A program made the translations under genes and the position numbers. The notes under the pieces were generated by a model. It saw only the letters and a program-made list of their open reading frames with translations. It was not told where the DNA came from and ran no database searches. Positions 1-10,164 of a DNA stretch of 64,000 nucleotides are shown here, in pieces (the stretch's first letter is position 1; the number at the start of each line of letters is the position of its first letter). The stretch is from Brassica napus (Eukaryota; Streptophyta; Magnoliopsida; Brassicales; Brassicaceae): NCBI RefSeq assembly GCF_020379485.1, contig NC_063438.1:6896335-6960334 (forward strand), read 5' to 3'.

Positions 1-1444
1 ATTACTTGACAACTCAAAACTGAATCAAGAACTAGATAAACATTAATTTTAATTTCCGAAAAAAAAGTTACCTCATTGTTTGGAGTTTCATATGAAGTAA
101 CTCTTTGTAGTTTCTCTAGGTTTGTCACACGTTCTTTAATCTGTTTCCTGTCTTTTTCAATCAAACACAAACGATCGTTCATGATCCTTAAATTATCTCC
201 CACCATCTCGCTGATTCTGTTGATCTTTGATTCCAAAGACTCCTCCTGATACGAAGTAGAAGCTTGACTCATCCCTCCATTCCCAAACAGTAAAGATGCT
301 CTTCTTATTTCTTCATTAGCACCGTATAGGTCTACTGACATGTTTCGCCAATCTCTAATTTTAAACTTATAACCTCTCTTGGATAAATCGGCCATGTCAT
401 CCAGATCTTTATTAGCTTCGTCTCCCATGCAAACATCATCTTCTGGATCATTAGAAATAGGAGGTAGGATGCATGTGACCTTAAGCTGAAACCATAAAAA
501 TAATTAGCTTTTAAATGGAGAATCATAAGGCAAAACAGAAACAAGAAAAAAATAATGTAAAAACTTACATGATCTTTGATTTCAATTAGGAGAACATCTA
601 TCAGCTGTGGAGAAGCTATTTGAAGGTACTTCTCACACAAAAATATTGGGGTAGACGGTTGAACGCTCAGAATAGGAACAACTTGACTGAATGCATACTG
701 TAGCAAAGGTACTGACTCAAGTATCCATATAAGAAATGCCATAGGGAACCCTTGCAAATCATAATTGTTTTTGTCGAGGCTTTTGTCGACAGCTCTCTGA
801 AGTGATTTTAACAGCAAATTATAAGCTGTTCTCCCCCATGGGTATGTCATCAAGACATCCATATCCTGCGCTATTTTCACATAATCCAAAGTAAAAGTTG
901 TGCCACCGTCGAGAAGGCTCTTCTGTAGTAGTATGCTCTCAATCAGGAGGAGCATTGCAAGGCAGAATCTCTCATCAGAAGCATCTTCTCTTGTGTTTCT
1001 GAGCTGCTTCTCCACGTCCTTTACTGTATGAGTACGCCCTTTTAGGAAGTCCCACTTAAATTTCTCGGTTCCCTCTCGTGGTTCTCTTGCTTCACCACTA
1101 CATTTCAAACCAGTCACCATGTGGAATTCTCTTATAGAGAACCTCATTGGCTGAGCACCAAAATGGAACCATGCTTCGTGTCTCTTCACTGTCTTGATGC
1201 TTTTGGTGAGAACTGCGTGCACTATCTTAGCTGATAATTTCAAAGACCTCTCTCCAAGCTTGATCACCGGTCCCAAAAACGTCCCTCTTATTCTGTTGAA
1301 CTCATCATTTCCTAGAATTTCCTTAACAGTTTTGATATAAGCAACTATCGAGTGTTGGTTTATCGATATCGTCTTCTCTGGCTCTGATCCAATCGGATAC
1401 CTCAGCTCAGGCAGTGCTAGTCTTAATGGTAATGGATCTCCCAT
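1..1444 (-). CDS. DUF1985-domain protein of the transposon-borne Ulp1-like family, 3' end outside window
   Basis: Two minus-strand exons can be read, 1444-569 and 485-72, joined through GT/AG sites; a donor at 71-70 shows the gene continues left of base 1. Exon 1 carries the DUF1985 signature (HFGAQPMRFSIREFHMVTG, then MTYPWGRTAYNLLL and a hydrophobic FPMAFLIWILESVPLL segment). Exon 2 is acidic and ends in a predicted coiled coil. ATG 1444 is chosen because the paralogue at 8148 starts at the same place (MGD.LPL.LALPEL) and both have a GTTTACGCAG acceptor just upstream, so a leader intron precedes the start (donor near 1685). In the plant family, DUF1985 precedes a C48/Ulp1-like domain and the genes are usually carried by Mutator-like elements; the function of DUF1985 is unknown. 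The protease part would lie outside the window. Confidence 0.75.
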
Positions 1445-1456
1445 CTTGTTTCTATC

Positions 1457-1900
1457 CTGCGTAAACAAGAAAAATTTTATTTGTCTAAATTAATTAAAAT
1501 CCAATTTTCAGGAAGGGTTTCCTGAAAAAAATACAAATCCTTCCCGAAGTCTATACACATGCTTTCACATGAACTAGAATTCTACGAATCATATTAGGTT
1601 AAAACGAGCAAGTCTATACACAAGCAAAAACCAGGAGACCAATCTCTCAGAAAGAAAACACACATAAGGTTGAATCTGCAACATACCTTCAAGAGATAGA
1701 GCTCTAGAAATGGTTTTTCTCGGAGAATAGAGAGAGCTCGCGTAAAAGATCGAGAGAGAGAGAGTTCTGGAGATGGGTTTTCGTCGGAGATCGAGAGATA
1801 TGGAGATGAGAGAGAGATTCGAGAGGCGGAGACGAGTGAGATTCGAGAAGTTTGAAACGGCGAGAGTGTTGAGACGGCAAGAGTTTTGTTTTTTTTCAAT
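1457..1900 (-). promoter_or_regulatory. Leader intron and 5' leader of the DUF1985 gene
   Basis: Upstream of the ATG at 1444 the minus strand shows an acceptor (GTTTACGCAG) and, near 1685, a GTATGTTG donor following a purine/pyrimidine-biased exon. This matches the leader layout of the paralogue at 8148. The GAGA-rich stretch at 1750-1830 (plus strand) would be CT-rich leader in the transcript. Reading frames crossing this stretch look incidental. Confidence 0.4.
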
Positions 1901-1971
1901 CGAAATGTATTGTTTTGGAAACCTATCCTATATTAATTGGGTTAAGTATGCTTATGTAATATTCTTTAACA

Positions 1972-2225
1972 GATGATTCTCCTCAGACCAGCGGTTAAAC
2001 CAAGGCTTTTTATAACTCAAAAGTCTCTCTATCCCCGGGTTCGATATGTGGTGGATTCAAAATCTATTTTAATTCTTTTTTGTGTTACAGTTTGGAGTTA
2101 AATAAAATTAAATGTAATCCATAACAGATGATTCTTCTTGGCCTAGTGGCTAAACTCCCACACTATCCAAATACGCAGACTCTCTCCCTCTGGGTTCGAT
2201 CCTTTGTGGTTCTAAATTTTTGTTG
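1972..2225 (+). repeat. Two tandem tRNA-like (SINE-type) units
   Basis: Two units of about 150 bp each begin with AACAGATGATTCT (about 1968 and 2124). Each carries a pol III A-box-like stretch (CAGACCAGCGGTTAAAC; TGGCCTAGTGGCTAAAC) and, 50-60 bp on, a B-box-like stretch (CCGGGTTCGATAT; TGGGTTCGATCC). Spacing and motifs fit a tRNA-derived SINE, but no cloverleaf can be drawn, so these are not called as tRNA genes. Each unit is followed by a T-rich tail. Confidence 0.45.
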
Positions 2226-2503
2226 TCTGTAAACATCACAATTTTAAGCTTACCATATACATGTCCAATCCTTAGTATATAATCTCATTTCATTCTTTTT
2301 TACATTTGAAACACTTAACTTTTTTTCTGGAAACCCATCCAGAAACAATATTTTAACCTTCCAAGATATATGATACCCAAATAAAATACTTGATATCCTT
2401 CCAATCTTTCTTATGTAACCAGACGCCAACAACATAACAAAATAAACAGTCATAACTAAAACCGAGTCTTAACTAAAACAAAAAATGTTTTCATGCATCA
2501 TTC

Positions 2504-5500
2504 TCATTTCCCAAAGCTCTCATCCACAAATTGGTTGAAGATCTCACAAGACAAGGTTCTCCTTAGCTCCAATGCATTGTCATCATTAATCTTTGTCATG
2601 TCTCCTATCTTCAATGACTGGCACTCCAGAATCTTGACAAGAAATATCCCACAGTTGAAAGGATGTTTTGTCTTGGGTAAACCTTGTGCCTGCTCAATCT
2701 CAAATGGAATCATCTTCACCTTATCTACCTCATCACCAGAAGATTCCACCAGCAGATTAGAAATCAACACTGTCATATTTAAAAATCAATATCAAGATAG
2801 AATCAGTTGAATATTTCAAACCAAGAAACAGATGAATACATCAAATACAGATTGTTTATACATACCTGCCAACTTTTTCACTTGAGGAATATCAATGCTG
2901 TTGCTTTCCTTTTGAAAACAATCATATACTGTGATTCTTTTCTTCTTCAAATGAATTTCCATCCCAATCCAGACATTGCTTTTTTTTCCAAGAGTAATCC
3001 CATACACAACATCAACATCTTCTCCCCATGTCTTCTCTGGATATACCTTCCCTCTCACAGTATCTTTAAATAAATCGTTGAAAATCTTTTTACCTTTGAC
3101 CTTTTCTTTCTTGTAAGCCAAATCATCAGAGAGCAAGCAATGCAAGAACTCCATAGGTAGGAAGCACGCCTTTGGAATCTTGTAGTTGTGGAACCAAGCA
3201 GCATTCTCATTTCTTCTGCAATTTAGCATTGCAAAGGCTCCATCAATGTGCTGCAAAAAAAAAGGCAAACATTATCTAATTTGTTACTATATAATTTCCT
3301 GAAACTAAACAAATCCTTCCTGAATTTTTTTTTAAAAAAAAGCTCAAGGCAAGAACATATGTAAACAAATTACCTCTTTCTTAAGGTCCTTTTTTGCATT
3401 TTCCATGCTTTGAAAGAAAGATTTCCTTATCTTATTATCATTGATTGATAGGGACCTGCAGTCGATTAAAGATTCAAAGGAATTACCAAACCTCTTATAC
3501 ATAAATATAAGAATATATAGACAAGGACAGAAACATGCTTACGTTTCATGCATGCCGGGCTTTAATGTCATCCAATTTTGAAGCCTTGAAAGCTTATGTT
3601 CCGCAGGAGTTGAAAACGGATCAACTGCAGGTATAATCTCAGGTATTACAGTTAAAGCCGGATTTCTGTCAGACTTGAATGGAGTTTTTGTGTCTCTAGA
3701 TCGTTTAGGCACCCTCTCGCTCCTTCTTAGGAAAACATTATCCATTCCTGAATTTTGTGATGAGGCAGCAGCTTTCCTTTTCTTATCAGGCTTCACCTTT
3801 AATCAAACAATAGACACCAAGCAAAATATTATCAAATTTGTTGCAATCGGAATTTCTGGAAACCATTCCTGAAACTAAAATGTATGTATATCAAACAATT
3901 CACGTGAAGTATAATTCTAGTTATGATTTACCTTATCTGCCATCTTCCAGACTCCATCTTTCCATTCTCTATGAATTCGCAAATCTGAATGTTTGAATAG
4001 AATAGTTTCCATAGAAGTATAGAGACACACCGAGTATGTGTTATCACCAAGTACCATGCTAATTTGTCCGCTGCTCCAGCCATTGTTGTAGAAGGCTTCT
4101 ACCTTATCCATCATCTCAAAGGATTTTTGGTCACTAGTTGGTGTTGCAGGACGTATTTTGTCAGCCGTGATAGTATCCTGAAGTTTCTGAAGTCTATGTT
4201 GGTCTGTGAAGAGTGTCGTGTACTCAACTGTCAGCTCCTCTAGTCATTCACACAGTTTAAGATCAACAACCTTTCCTGGATACCATATTTCGTCATCAGT
4301 AGACAAAATTTCAACCTCTGCGCCTATTTGAAAGTGAGCTAGAAGCCTGCTTACTTCAACCTATTAAAAATGAAGATTCAGTAACATCAGCGGTTTTAAA
4401 TTGTTAGAATAATAATTAAAGATCAAATATACTCGATGCATACCTCGTTTTTTTTGAAAAATCTATAGCACTTGTCTGAAGATGCTCTGTTTGCTGAGTA
4501 ATAGGCGGCATCTTCGAAACATATGTGGAAACTAGCTCAGTAGTAGGTTCTGTAGTATCCTTGAGATTTTCTTCTGCTTGATTCTGCTCTGATGGTGTCT
4601 CATCGGATTGATCTCCCTCACTTGTCTGAAGGTGCTGTGTTTGCGGAGTAAGAGGTTGTGTCTTCGAAACATCTGTGGAAACTAGCTCAGTAGTAGGTTC
4701 TGTAGTATCCTTGAGATATTCTTCCGCTTGATTCTTTCTGCTTGATTGTGAATGCTCTCCTTCACTTGTAGAAAAATATTGGGTCGCAGTTTCTGTCTCA
4801 CTCTATAAGACAAAAGTAAATGGTAAGAGTTAGTTGAATAGAAAAATATTACCTAAACATTTTAAATATTTCTTCTTACCAAAGCATTCTTATTTTCTTC
4901 AATAACTAGTGCAATTAGTGAAGACAATGGAGAGGAAGGTCTGTAATGCACAGCATGTGTATCCTCCTGTAATAACAGTAAAATAAAAGAGGTAGTTATG
5001 AAGAAGTTTCTACAATTTAAAATTCAAGTTGTACTTATGAAAGACATTTCTATGCTTACCTTTTTATTGTTTGCTGAAATGATCTCAGTCAATGGCTGTG
5101 TAGCCTCATACGTTTCCTCTGTTACCGTCTGCAAAAAAAAACAAAAAAAAGTCAGGTAGGGGATCAAAAACACGTACAAAAGCTTTCAAACATTACTTGA
5201 AATCTCCAAGATTTTTTGAACATTTACCTGCTGTTTCTGAATTGGAGTAAAAACTTGAGCCTCAATACTCTTTGGAGATATTGGAGAAGAAGGTGTCTCA
5301 TTCATTTCCAGTGTTTCTTTTTGCAAAACTTGAGTCTGAGCAGCAGGTGACTCAATCACAATCTGCAAAAAATATCAGGAAAGGCCATCATGAATACATT
5401 CAATTATAATTTCTAGAGTAAATATTACCTCATCATCTGGTTTTCCTTCTCCTTGATTAGTTTTGGGTGGCGTTTCATCAGTAGAGGTTTGTGTTTCCCT

Positions 5501-8148
5501 CTGCCAAAAATTAGAAAGGTCTATATATGTAAATCACCCAAAACTAATTGTAAACTCCAACTGTCATTGAGCATATACCTCTTTTGTCAGATTAGGAGTA
5601 AAAACTTGAGTATCAAGGGCAGGCGTGTCATCCGATGGCTCTCTCTCAATCTGTAAAAATTATCACGAAGTCAATCCAGAGTACGTTCTAAAGCTTTCAA
5701 ACATTAACTTAAAAATCCAAGATTTTTTTTGACCATGTACCTGCTGAGTCTGACTTGGAGTATAAACGGGAGTTTCAATACTCTTTGGAGCTATTGGAGA
5801 AGAAGGTGTCTCATTCATTTCTACTGTTTCTTTCTGCAAAACTTGACTCTGACTAGCAGGTGACTCACTTGTTAATTTCTCTCTCACAATCTGCAAAAAA
5901 ATATCAGGAATGGCCATCATGAATACATTCAACTATAATTTCTAGAATAAATATTACCTCATCATCTGGTTTTCCATCTTGATTAGGATTGGATGGCCTC
6001 TCACCGGTAGACGTTTCTGTTTCTTTCTGTCAAAAATCAGAAAAGCCTTTATATGTAAAAAAAAATCACCCAAAACTAATTTGTAAACTCCAACTGTGAA
6101 AACAATATCATTGAGCATATACCTCTTTTGTCAGATTAGGAGAGAATACTTGAGTATCAAGGGCAGGAGTTTCATCATCTGATTCATTCATTGTGTCCTG
6201 CAAAAATCAAGAATGCATTCTAGAATATGTACAAAAGCTTCCAAATATTACTTCAAAACTCAACAATATTTTATTGGTTACATACCTCATTTGTCAAATT
6301 AGGCTGTTGAGACATTGGAGATAAAGGCGTCTCACTCGATGATTGCGTGTAATCCTGCAAAAATCAGGAAGGCATTCAGGATTTTGTACAAGAATTTCCA
6401 AATATTTTCTTAAAAATTTTTGAGCATATACCTCATTTTGTTGAGACTTTGGAGATGCAGCTGATTCAATCATTGTCTCCTGCAAAAATCAGGAATGCAT
6501 TCAAGAAGTACAAAAGCTTTCCAAATATTACTTCAAAACTCAACAATATTTATTGGTTACATACCTCATGTGTCAAATTAGGCTGTTGAGACATTGGAGA
6601 TAAAGGTGTCTCACTCGATGGTTGCGTGTGAGACATTGGAGATAAAGGTGTCCCACTGGATGGTTGCGTGTGAGACATTGGAGATAAAGGTGTCCCACTG
6701 GATCGCTGTTTGTCAAATATTAGGAAGGCATTCAAGAATATGTACAAGATCTTCCAAAAAATACTTGAAAATGCAAATGTAAAAGAAGATGTTTTGAGAA
6801 TTTACCTTTTGTGTCACGTTAGTGGGAAAAACATTGCTGTTTCCTTCCAACTCTGACACACGAGCTCTAAGATGTATGTTTTCTTCTTCCAGTAATGACA
6901 TTCGATCCTTCATGCTCTTCAGATTCTCCTCCATTACCGTGATGATCCTGTTCACTTTTTCATTTACTGAATCCTCATCAATCGGAGTAGAAGCTTGGCC
7001 AGTCTCCTTATTTGCCATCATTTGAATAAGAGCATCCAATGTGTCAAATGTGTCTACACACCTATTTTCCCAGTCATCGGCTGTAATCTTGTACCCTTTC
7101 TTTGTTACATCTTTCACTGTTTCCAACTCGTCACTATATTTGTCTTCAATGGAGATATCATCTTCTGGATCATGAGGAATAGAAGGTAGTATGCAATGGA
7201 CCTTCAGCTGAGAATATTTCAAAAAAAGACCAATGAGAAACATATTAAAAAGAAGAAGCCAAATAAACTGAGAAACATATACTTGGAAAAGCTTACCTTT
7301 GTATCAGCTTCAACCTGTAAAACCCTATCAAGTGATGGATTCTCTATCTCAGTGTATTTTTCACACAAGTAAGTCGGCCCAGGAACCTCAACTGTTGGTA
7401 CACACTTACTGAACTTATTCCTTAGCAAAGGAATCGACTCTAGTATCCAAAGAAGGAATACTAGAGGATAACCTTGCAACTCAAATTTGGATTTATTCTC
7501 CAAATGATTCGCGACAGCGTTTTGAATTGACTTCAGGAGCACAATGTAAGCCTCTTTTCCCCATGGATATGTCATATCCTGTGCATTTTTCGCATATTCC
7601 AAAGGAAAACTCCCTCCTTTGCTCTTCCGCAATAATATGCTCTCTACCAGGATGAGCATTGCGAGGCATATTCTCTCCTCAGAAGCATCTTCTCTTGTGT
7701 TTCTGAGCTGGTCCACCACGTCACTTAACTTATGACTACGCCCCTTTAGCAATTCCCAATTAAATCTCTCGGTTTCCCTTCGTGGTCCTTCTAATGCACC
7801 ACTACATTTCAAGCCTGTCATCATATGAAATTCTCTTATAGAGAACCTCATTGGCTGCGCACCGAAATGGAACCAGGCTTCATTCTCCTTGACAGAAACG
7901 ATGCTTCTAGTGAGAATGGCGTAGACTATCTTTGCTGATAACTTCAATCCTCTCTCACTGAGCTTCATTACAGGTCCCAGAAATGATCCTCGGACTCTTA
8001 TCATCTCATCTGGTTTTAGGATGCTTTTGACAATAGAGATATAATCTGAACCAGAGTATTGGTTGATTGCTGACTTTTCTTTTGGCTGTGAACCAATAGG
8101 ATACTTCAGCTCTGGCAGTGCTAGTTTTAGAGGTACTGAATCTCCCAT
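2504..8148 (-). CDS. DUF1985 - coiled coil - repeat exons - tandem Agenet - Ulp1-like (C48) protein, with an in-frame stop
   Basis: A many-exon minus-strand gene. Clear exons are 8148-7297 (DUF1985, HFGAQPMRFSIREFHMMTG), 7207-6806 (acidic, then coiled coil), a run of short Ser/Pro/Thr-rich exons between 6.7 and 4.4 kb, 4360-3932 (two Agenet-like folds), 3796-3543 (basic), 3454-3374, 3251-2866 and 2773-2504 (C48-like tail). The C48 tail keeps the Asp (ITVYDCF) and the Cys (PFNCGIF), but the catalytic His position is Val (SNVWIGMEI, where HW is usual), so desumoylating activity is doubtful. Agenet 1 has a TGA at 4246-4244 where paralogue logic predicts GGA, so a full-length product needs readthrough or exon skipping. 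The right MULE end at 8791 suggests this gene is transposon cargo. Exon limits in the repeat part are approximate. Confidence 0.65.
3932..4360 (-). other. Exon with two Agenet-like domains, first one broken by TGA
   Basis: This 429-nt exon has a clean acceptor (before 4360) and donor (after 3932). The first fold contains RLLAHFQIGAEVEIL and DEIWYPGKVV; the second contains KVEAFYNNGWSSGQISMVL and ETILFKHSDLRIHREW. These match the paired plant Agenet (Tudor-like) pattern found in DUF724 and related proteins, which bind chromatin or RNA-linked partners in known cases. A TGA at 4246-4244 interrupts the line between the two folds. Confidence 0.6.
4475..4780 (-). repeat. Tandem duplication, about 150-bp period, inside the Ulp1-like gene
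   Basis: Two adjacent copies, each beginning with a CTTGTCTGAAG.TGCT.TG block and containing the shared stretch GTGGAAACTAGCTCAGTAG followed by GGTTCTGTAGTATCC. They encode Thr/Ser/Glu-rich low-complexity protein on the minus strand. Confidence 0.6.
5160..6280 (-). repeat. Duplicated exon-intron block, about 0.5-kb period
   Basis: A block starting near 5190 is repeated starting near 5700. Intron sequence is copied along with exons: GGCCATCATGAATACATTC occurs near 5380 and 5915, and ATTACCTCATCATCTGG near 5427 and 5955. Each unit codes on the minus strand for short peptides of the type ETPSSPI.PKSIE flanked by splice sites. Intron phase is preserved, so duplication lengthens the protein without shifting frame. 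Confidence 0.6.
6287..6710 (-). repeat. Reiterated SxTPLSPMS-coding exons
   Basis: Short exons repeat a Ser/Pro/Gln-rich motif (TPLSPMSHTQPSS, TPLSPMSQQPNLT). Three copies sit head to tail at 6570-6710 in one exon (45-bp period) and single copies lie in the next exons at about 6290-6355 and 6434-6479, each preceded by a near-identical TGCAAAAATCAGGAA.GCATTC intron border. The encoded region is probably unstructured. Confidence 0.55.
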
Positions 8149-8347
8149 CTTGTTTCTATCCTGCGTAAACAAGGAAAAAAAAATTTCAAACTTTTCTGGA
8201 AGGCTTTCCTGAAATAACACAAATACAAAACAACACAAAAGTCTTCATTTGCTTCGCTTGTTAATAAGAACGAGTAACACACAAATCAAAATCAAAACGC
8301 AAGCTTCCCAAATTTTAATTCAAAAACCCTAATTTTAAAAAGTTACC

Positions 8348-8640
8348 GATTTTGAGAGTAGAGAGTGTGACGCTGATGATTAGATAGCCGGAGAAGATGA
8401 TTAGCGAGCCGGAGAAGACGATTAGCGAGCCGGAGAAGACGATTAGCGAGCCGGAGAAGATGATTCCCGAGCCGGAGACTTCGATTCCCGAGTCGGAGAA
8501 GATGATTCCCGAGCCGGAGACGACGATTCCCGAGTCGGAGAAGATGATTCCCGAGCCGGAGACGACGATTCCCGAGTCGGAGACGACAGTGCCGGTGAGG
8601 GTTTGAAGATTCCCGAGAGGAGACGACACGATTCGCGATC
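8348..8640 (-). repeat. 21-bp minisatellite in the 5' leader of the Ulp1-like gene
   Basis: About ten copies of a 21-bp unit (consensus GATT.(A/C)(G/C)CGAGCCGGAGAAG, plus strand) run from about 8378 to 8590; later copies form a 42-bp higher-order unit with GAGCCGGAGAC and GAGTCGGAGAAG. A donor at 8345-8344 places this in the first, untranslated exon of the gene starting at 8148. On the sense strand of that gene it forms an upstream reading frame of 104 codons from 8629 made of GS/DSG-I-V repeats, and on the plus strand a (S/P)EPEK/T-I repeat frame. I regard both frames as consequences of the 21-bp period, not as genes. Confidence 0.65.
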
Positions 8641-8654
8641 GAATGAAATGAAAT

Positions 8655-8791
8655 GTTTTTTTTTTCTATTCTTATAACAAAGGGTATAAAGGTAAATTAC
8701 CCCTTTAATGAAACCTATTTTTGTGACTTCTGATCCTGAGTGCTAGTTTGGGAAGGAAAACTTCAAAAGGTGCTATTATTGACAATTGCCC
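8655..8791 (-). mobile_element. Probable terminal region of the Mutator-like element carrying the Ulp1-like gene
   Basis: Read on the minus strand from 8791, the sequence begins GGGCAATTGTCAATAATAGC and continues through a stretch with GTCACAAAAATAGG. This resembles terminal inverted repeats of Brassicaceae MULEs from memory. The opposite terminus is not in view, so the assignment rests on one end only. Bases 8792-8800 would be the 9-bp target duplication. Confidence 0.45.
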
Positions 8792-8800
8792 AAACAGATA

Positions 8801-9162
8801 TGTTCTATTCTCATCTATTAGATTTCTTTGAATATATTTACTTGTGATTTATTTAGGGAATTATAAGGTAATTTCCTATTTTATATATGTAAATGTGATA
8901 AACAAGTTTGAAATAAATTTAAAATTATTTAATAAACTTTTTAAGAATTATTGTATTTCCTCCACATCTATCATCATCAATTGAAAATGGAAACTATATA
9001 TAATATGTACACGAAATATATATGCTCACGTATGTTCAAAAAAGAAATATATATGCTCACATGTTTCTTTACATACCATCATACATATGTTGGATACAAA
9101 TCCAAAACATTTTACATACTTCCTATTTTGAAAAAATATTGTAGTACACGAAATAATATTTT
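8801..9162. other. AT-rich spacer, no gene seen
   Basis: Between the putative MULE end and the CACTA element. No conserved coding, RNA or transposon signal is recognised. The last three bases (TTT, 9160-9162) are the left target duplication of the CACTA element. Confidence 0.5.
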
Positions 9163-9549
9163 CACTACAAGAAAACGTAGCAGTAACAACGAAGATTTAC
9201 GACGAAAATATTTTCTCGTAAATTTGAGTGTTTACAACGCAATTACGACGAGACCAAAATTCGTCGTAAACTCCATGGAACTTTACGACGAAAGTGTTTC
9301 GTCGTAAAGTCCATGTAAGTTTACGACGAAAGTACGTGGAAAGCGAAAATAGTCGTAAACGTTACATCGACATTACAACGAATCATGTTACCGTTATATT
9401 TAGGTGAAAACGTGTATTCAATGTGCTTTAACTTATCTAAATTCGTTGTAAAGTCGTTGTAAATATTATGTTAAAACCATGTAAAATCAATGTAAAACAT
9501 TCCTTGTAAAATCGTTGTTATATTTCAACTACCCAACTCGAAAATTTCT

Positions 9550-9606
9550 CTATATATATGTCATTTCCCACAATTCTCTTTCTCACAACACACAACTCTC
9601 TTCCTT
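9550..9606 (+). promoter_or_regulatory. TATA box and CT-rich leader in front of the hairpin
   Basis: CTATATATAT at 9550-9559 is followed by a CT/CA-rich leader (TCTCTTTCTCACAACACAC) and then the ATG of the EDM2-like arm at 9616. Distance and composition fit a plant pol II core promoter with start site near 9580. In intact CACTA elements the transposase transcript starts at a similar distance from the terminus, so the hairpin probably inherited the element's own promoter. Confidence 0.5.
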
Positions 9607-9615
9607 TCGAACTTG

Positions 9616-9879
9616 ATGGCGTTTATTGACGATGATGAAGAGGAAGACTATGTTCCTCAATCAGCCACCAATTACTATTTCGAAGATGACGATAAGGAAC
9701 CTGTGTCATTCGTCTGTCTGCCAATTCAGTGGAGCGACAAAGAGAAAGTGGACGGAAGTGCAGCTGGTTTGTACTTGAGAGGAACCTCTGACGATGGTCT
9801 TTTGCCTCTGCATAGCTTGTCAAGGCTTGGAGGTTCGACCTTTCCAACTTCAGTCTGGAGATCTCTGTTCTCACGAAGG
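9616..9879 (+). pseudogene. EDM2-like 5' coding fragment, left arm
   Basis: Starting at ATG 9616 the arm encodes an acidic N-terminus (DDDEEED), NYYFEDDDKEPVSF, LPIQWSDKEKVDGS and LYLRGTSDDGLLPLH, after which a 1-bp deletion relative to the other arm shifts the frame (SLSRLGG instead of KLVKAWRFDL). This closely resembles my recollection of the N-terminus of Arabidopsis EDM2, a PHD-finger nuclear protein that controls transposon chromatin, IBM1 and RPP7 transcripts. Only about 90 of more than 1200 codons are present, so no EDM2 protein is made. Identification is from memory of the family. Confidence 0.65.
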
Positions 9880-9890
9880 TTCGACATTAT

Positions 9891-10155
9891 CCTTCGTGAG
9901 AACAGAGATCTCCAGACTGAAGTTGGAAAGGTCGAACCTCCAAGCCTTGACAAGCTTATGCAGAGGCAAAAGACCATCGTCAGAGGTTCCTCTCAAGTAC
10001 AAACCAGCTGCACTTCCGTCCACTTTCTCCTTGTCGCTCCACTGAATTGACAGACAGACGAATGACACAGGTTCCTTATCGTCATCTTCGAAATAGTAAT
10101 TGGTGGCTGATTGTTGAACAGAGTCTTCCTCTTCATCATCATCAATAAACGCCAT
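9891..10155 (-). pseudogene. EDM2-like 5' coding fragment, right arm
   Basis: The minus strand from ATG 10155 encodes the same segment as the left arm but keeps the frame further, through GLLPLHKLVKAWRFDLSNF and LEISVLTKDN, before the palindrome centre ends homology. It differs from the left arm at a few residues (EEDSVQQ against EEDYVPQ; LSIQWS against LPIQWS). An upstream extension of the frame to 10212 lies in CACTA sequence and has no counterpart in the other arm. Confidence 0.65.
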
Positions 10156-10164
10156 CAAGTTCGA

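Larger units (their letters stand above)
9607..10164. repeat. Long perfect-type inverted repeat (hairpin) of EDM2-like coding sequence
   Basis: The left arm 9607-9879 and right arm 9891-10164 are reverse complements with only about half a dozen substitutions and one 1-bp indel visible by eye, around an 11-bp loop (9880-9890). The stem is closed by CTCACGAAGG / CCTTCGTGAG. Both arms encode the same N-terminal protein segment (left on plus, right on minus). A transcript from the TATA box at 9550 would fold into a stem of about 270 bp, suitable for Dicer-like processing. High arm identity implies a recent origin or gene conversion. Confidence 0.9.

Noticed and set aside
1594..1976. Frames rich in Arg/Glu or Ser/Leu on both strands near 1.6-2.0 kb
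   Set aside because: They fall in the leader exon and intron of the DUF1985 gene and follow GAGA-type low complexity.
2110..2210. Candidate tRNA gene
   Set aside because: A and B boxes are present, but acceptor and anticodon stems do not pair; a SINE reading is better.
9623..10050. Several overlapping frames on both strands through the EDM2-like palindrome
   Set aside because: An inverted repeat of coding sequence gives mirrored frames on both strands. Only the two arm fragments starting at the two ATGs are meaningful.
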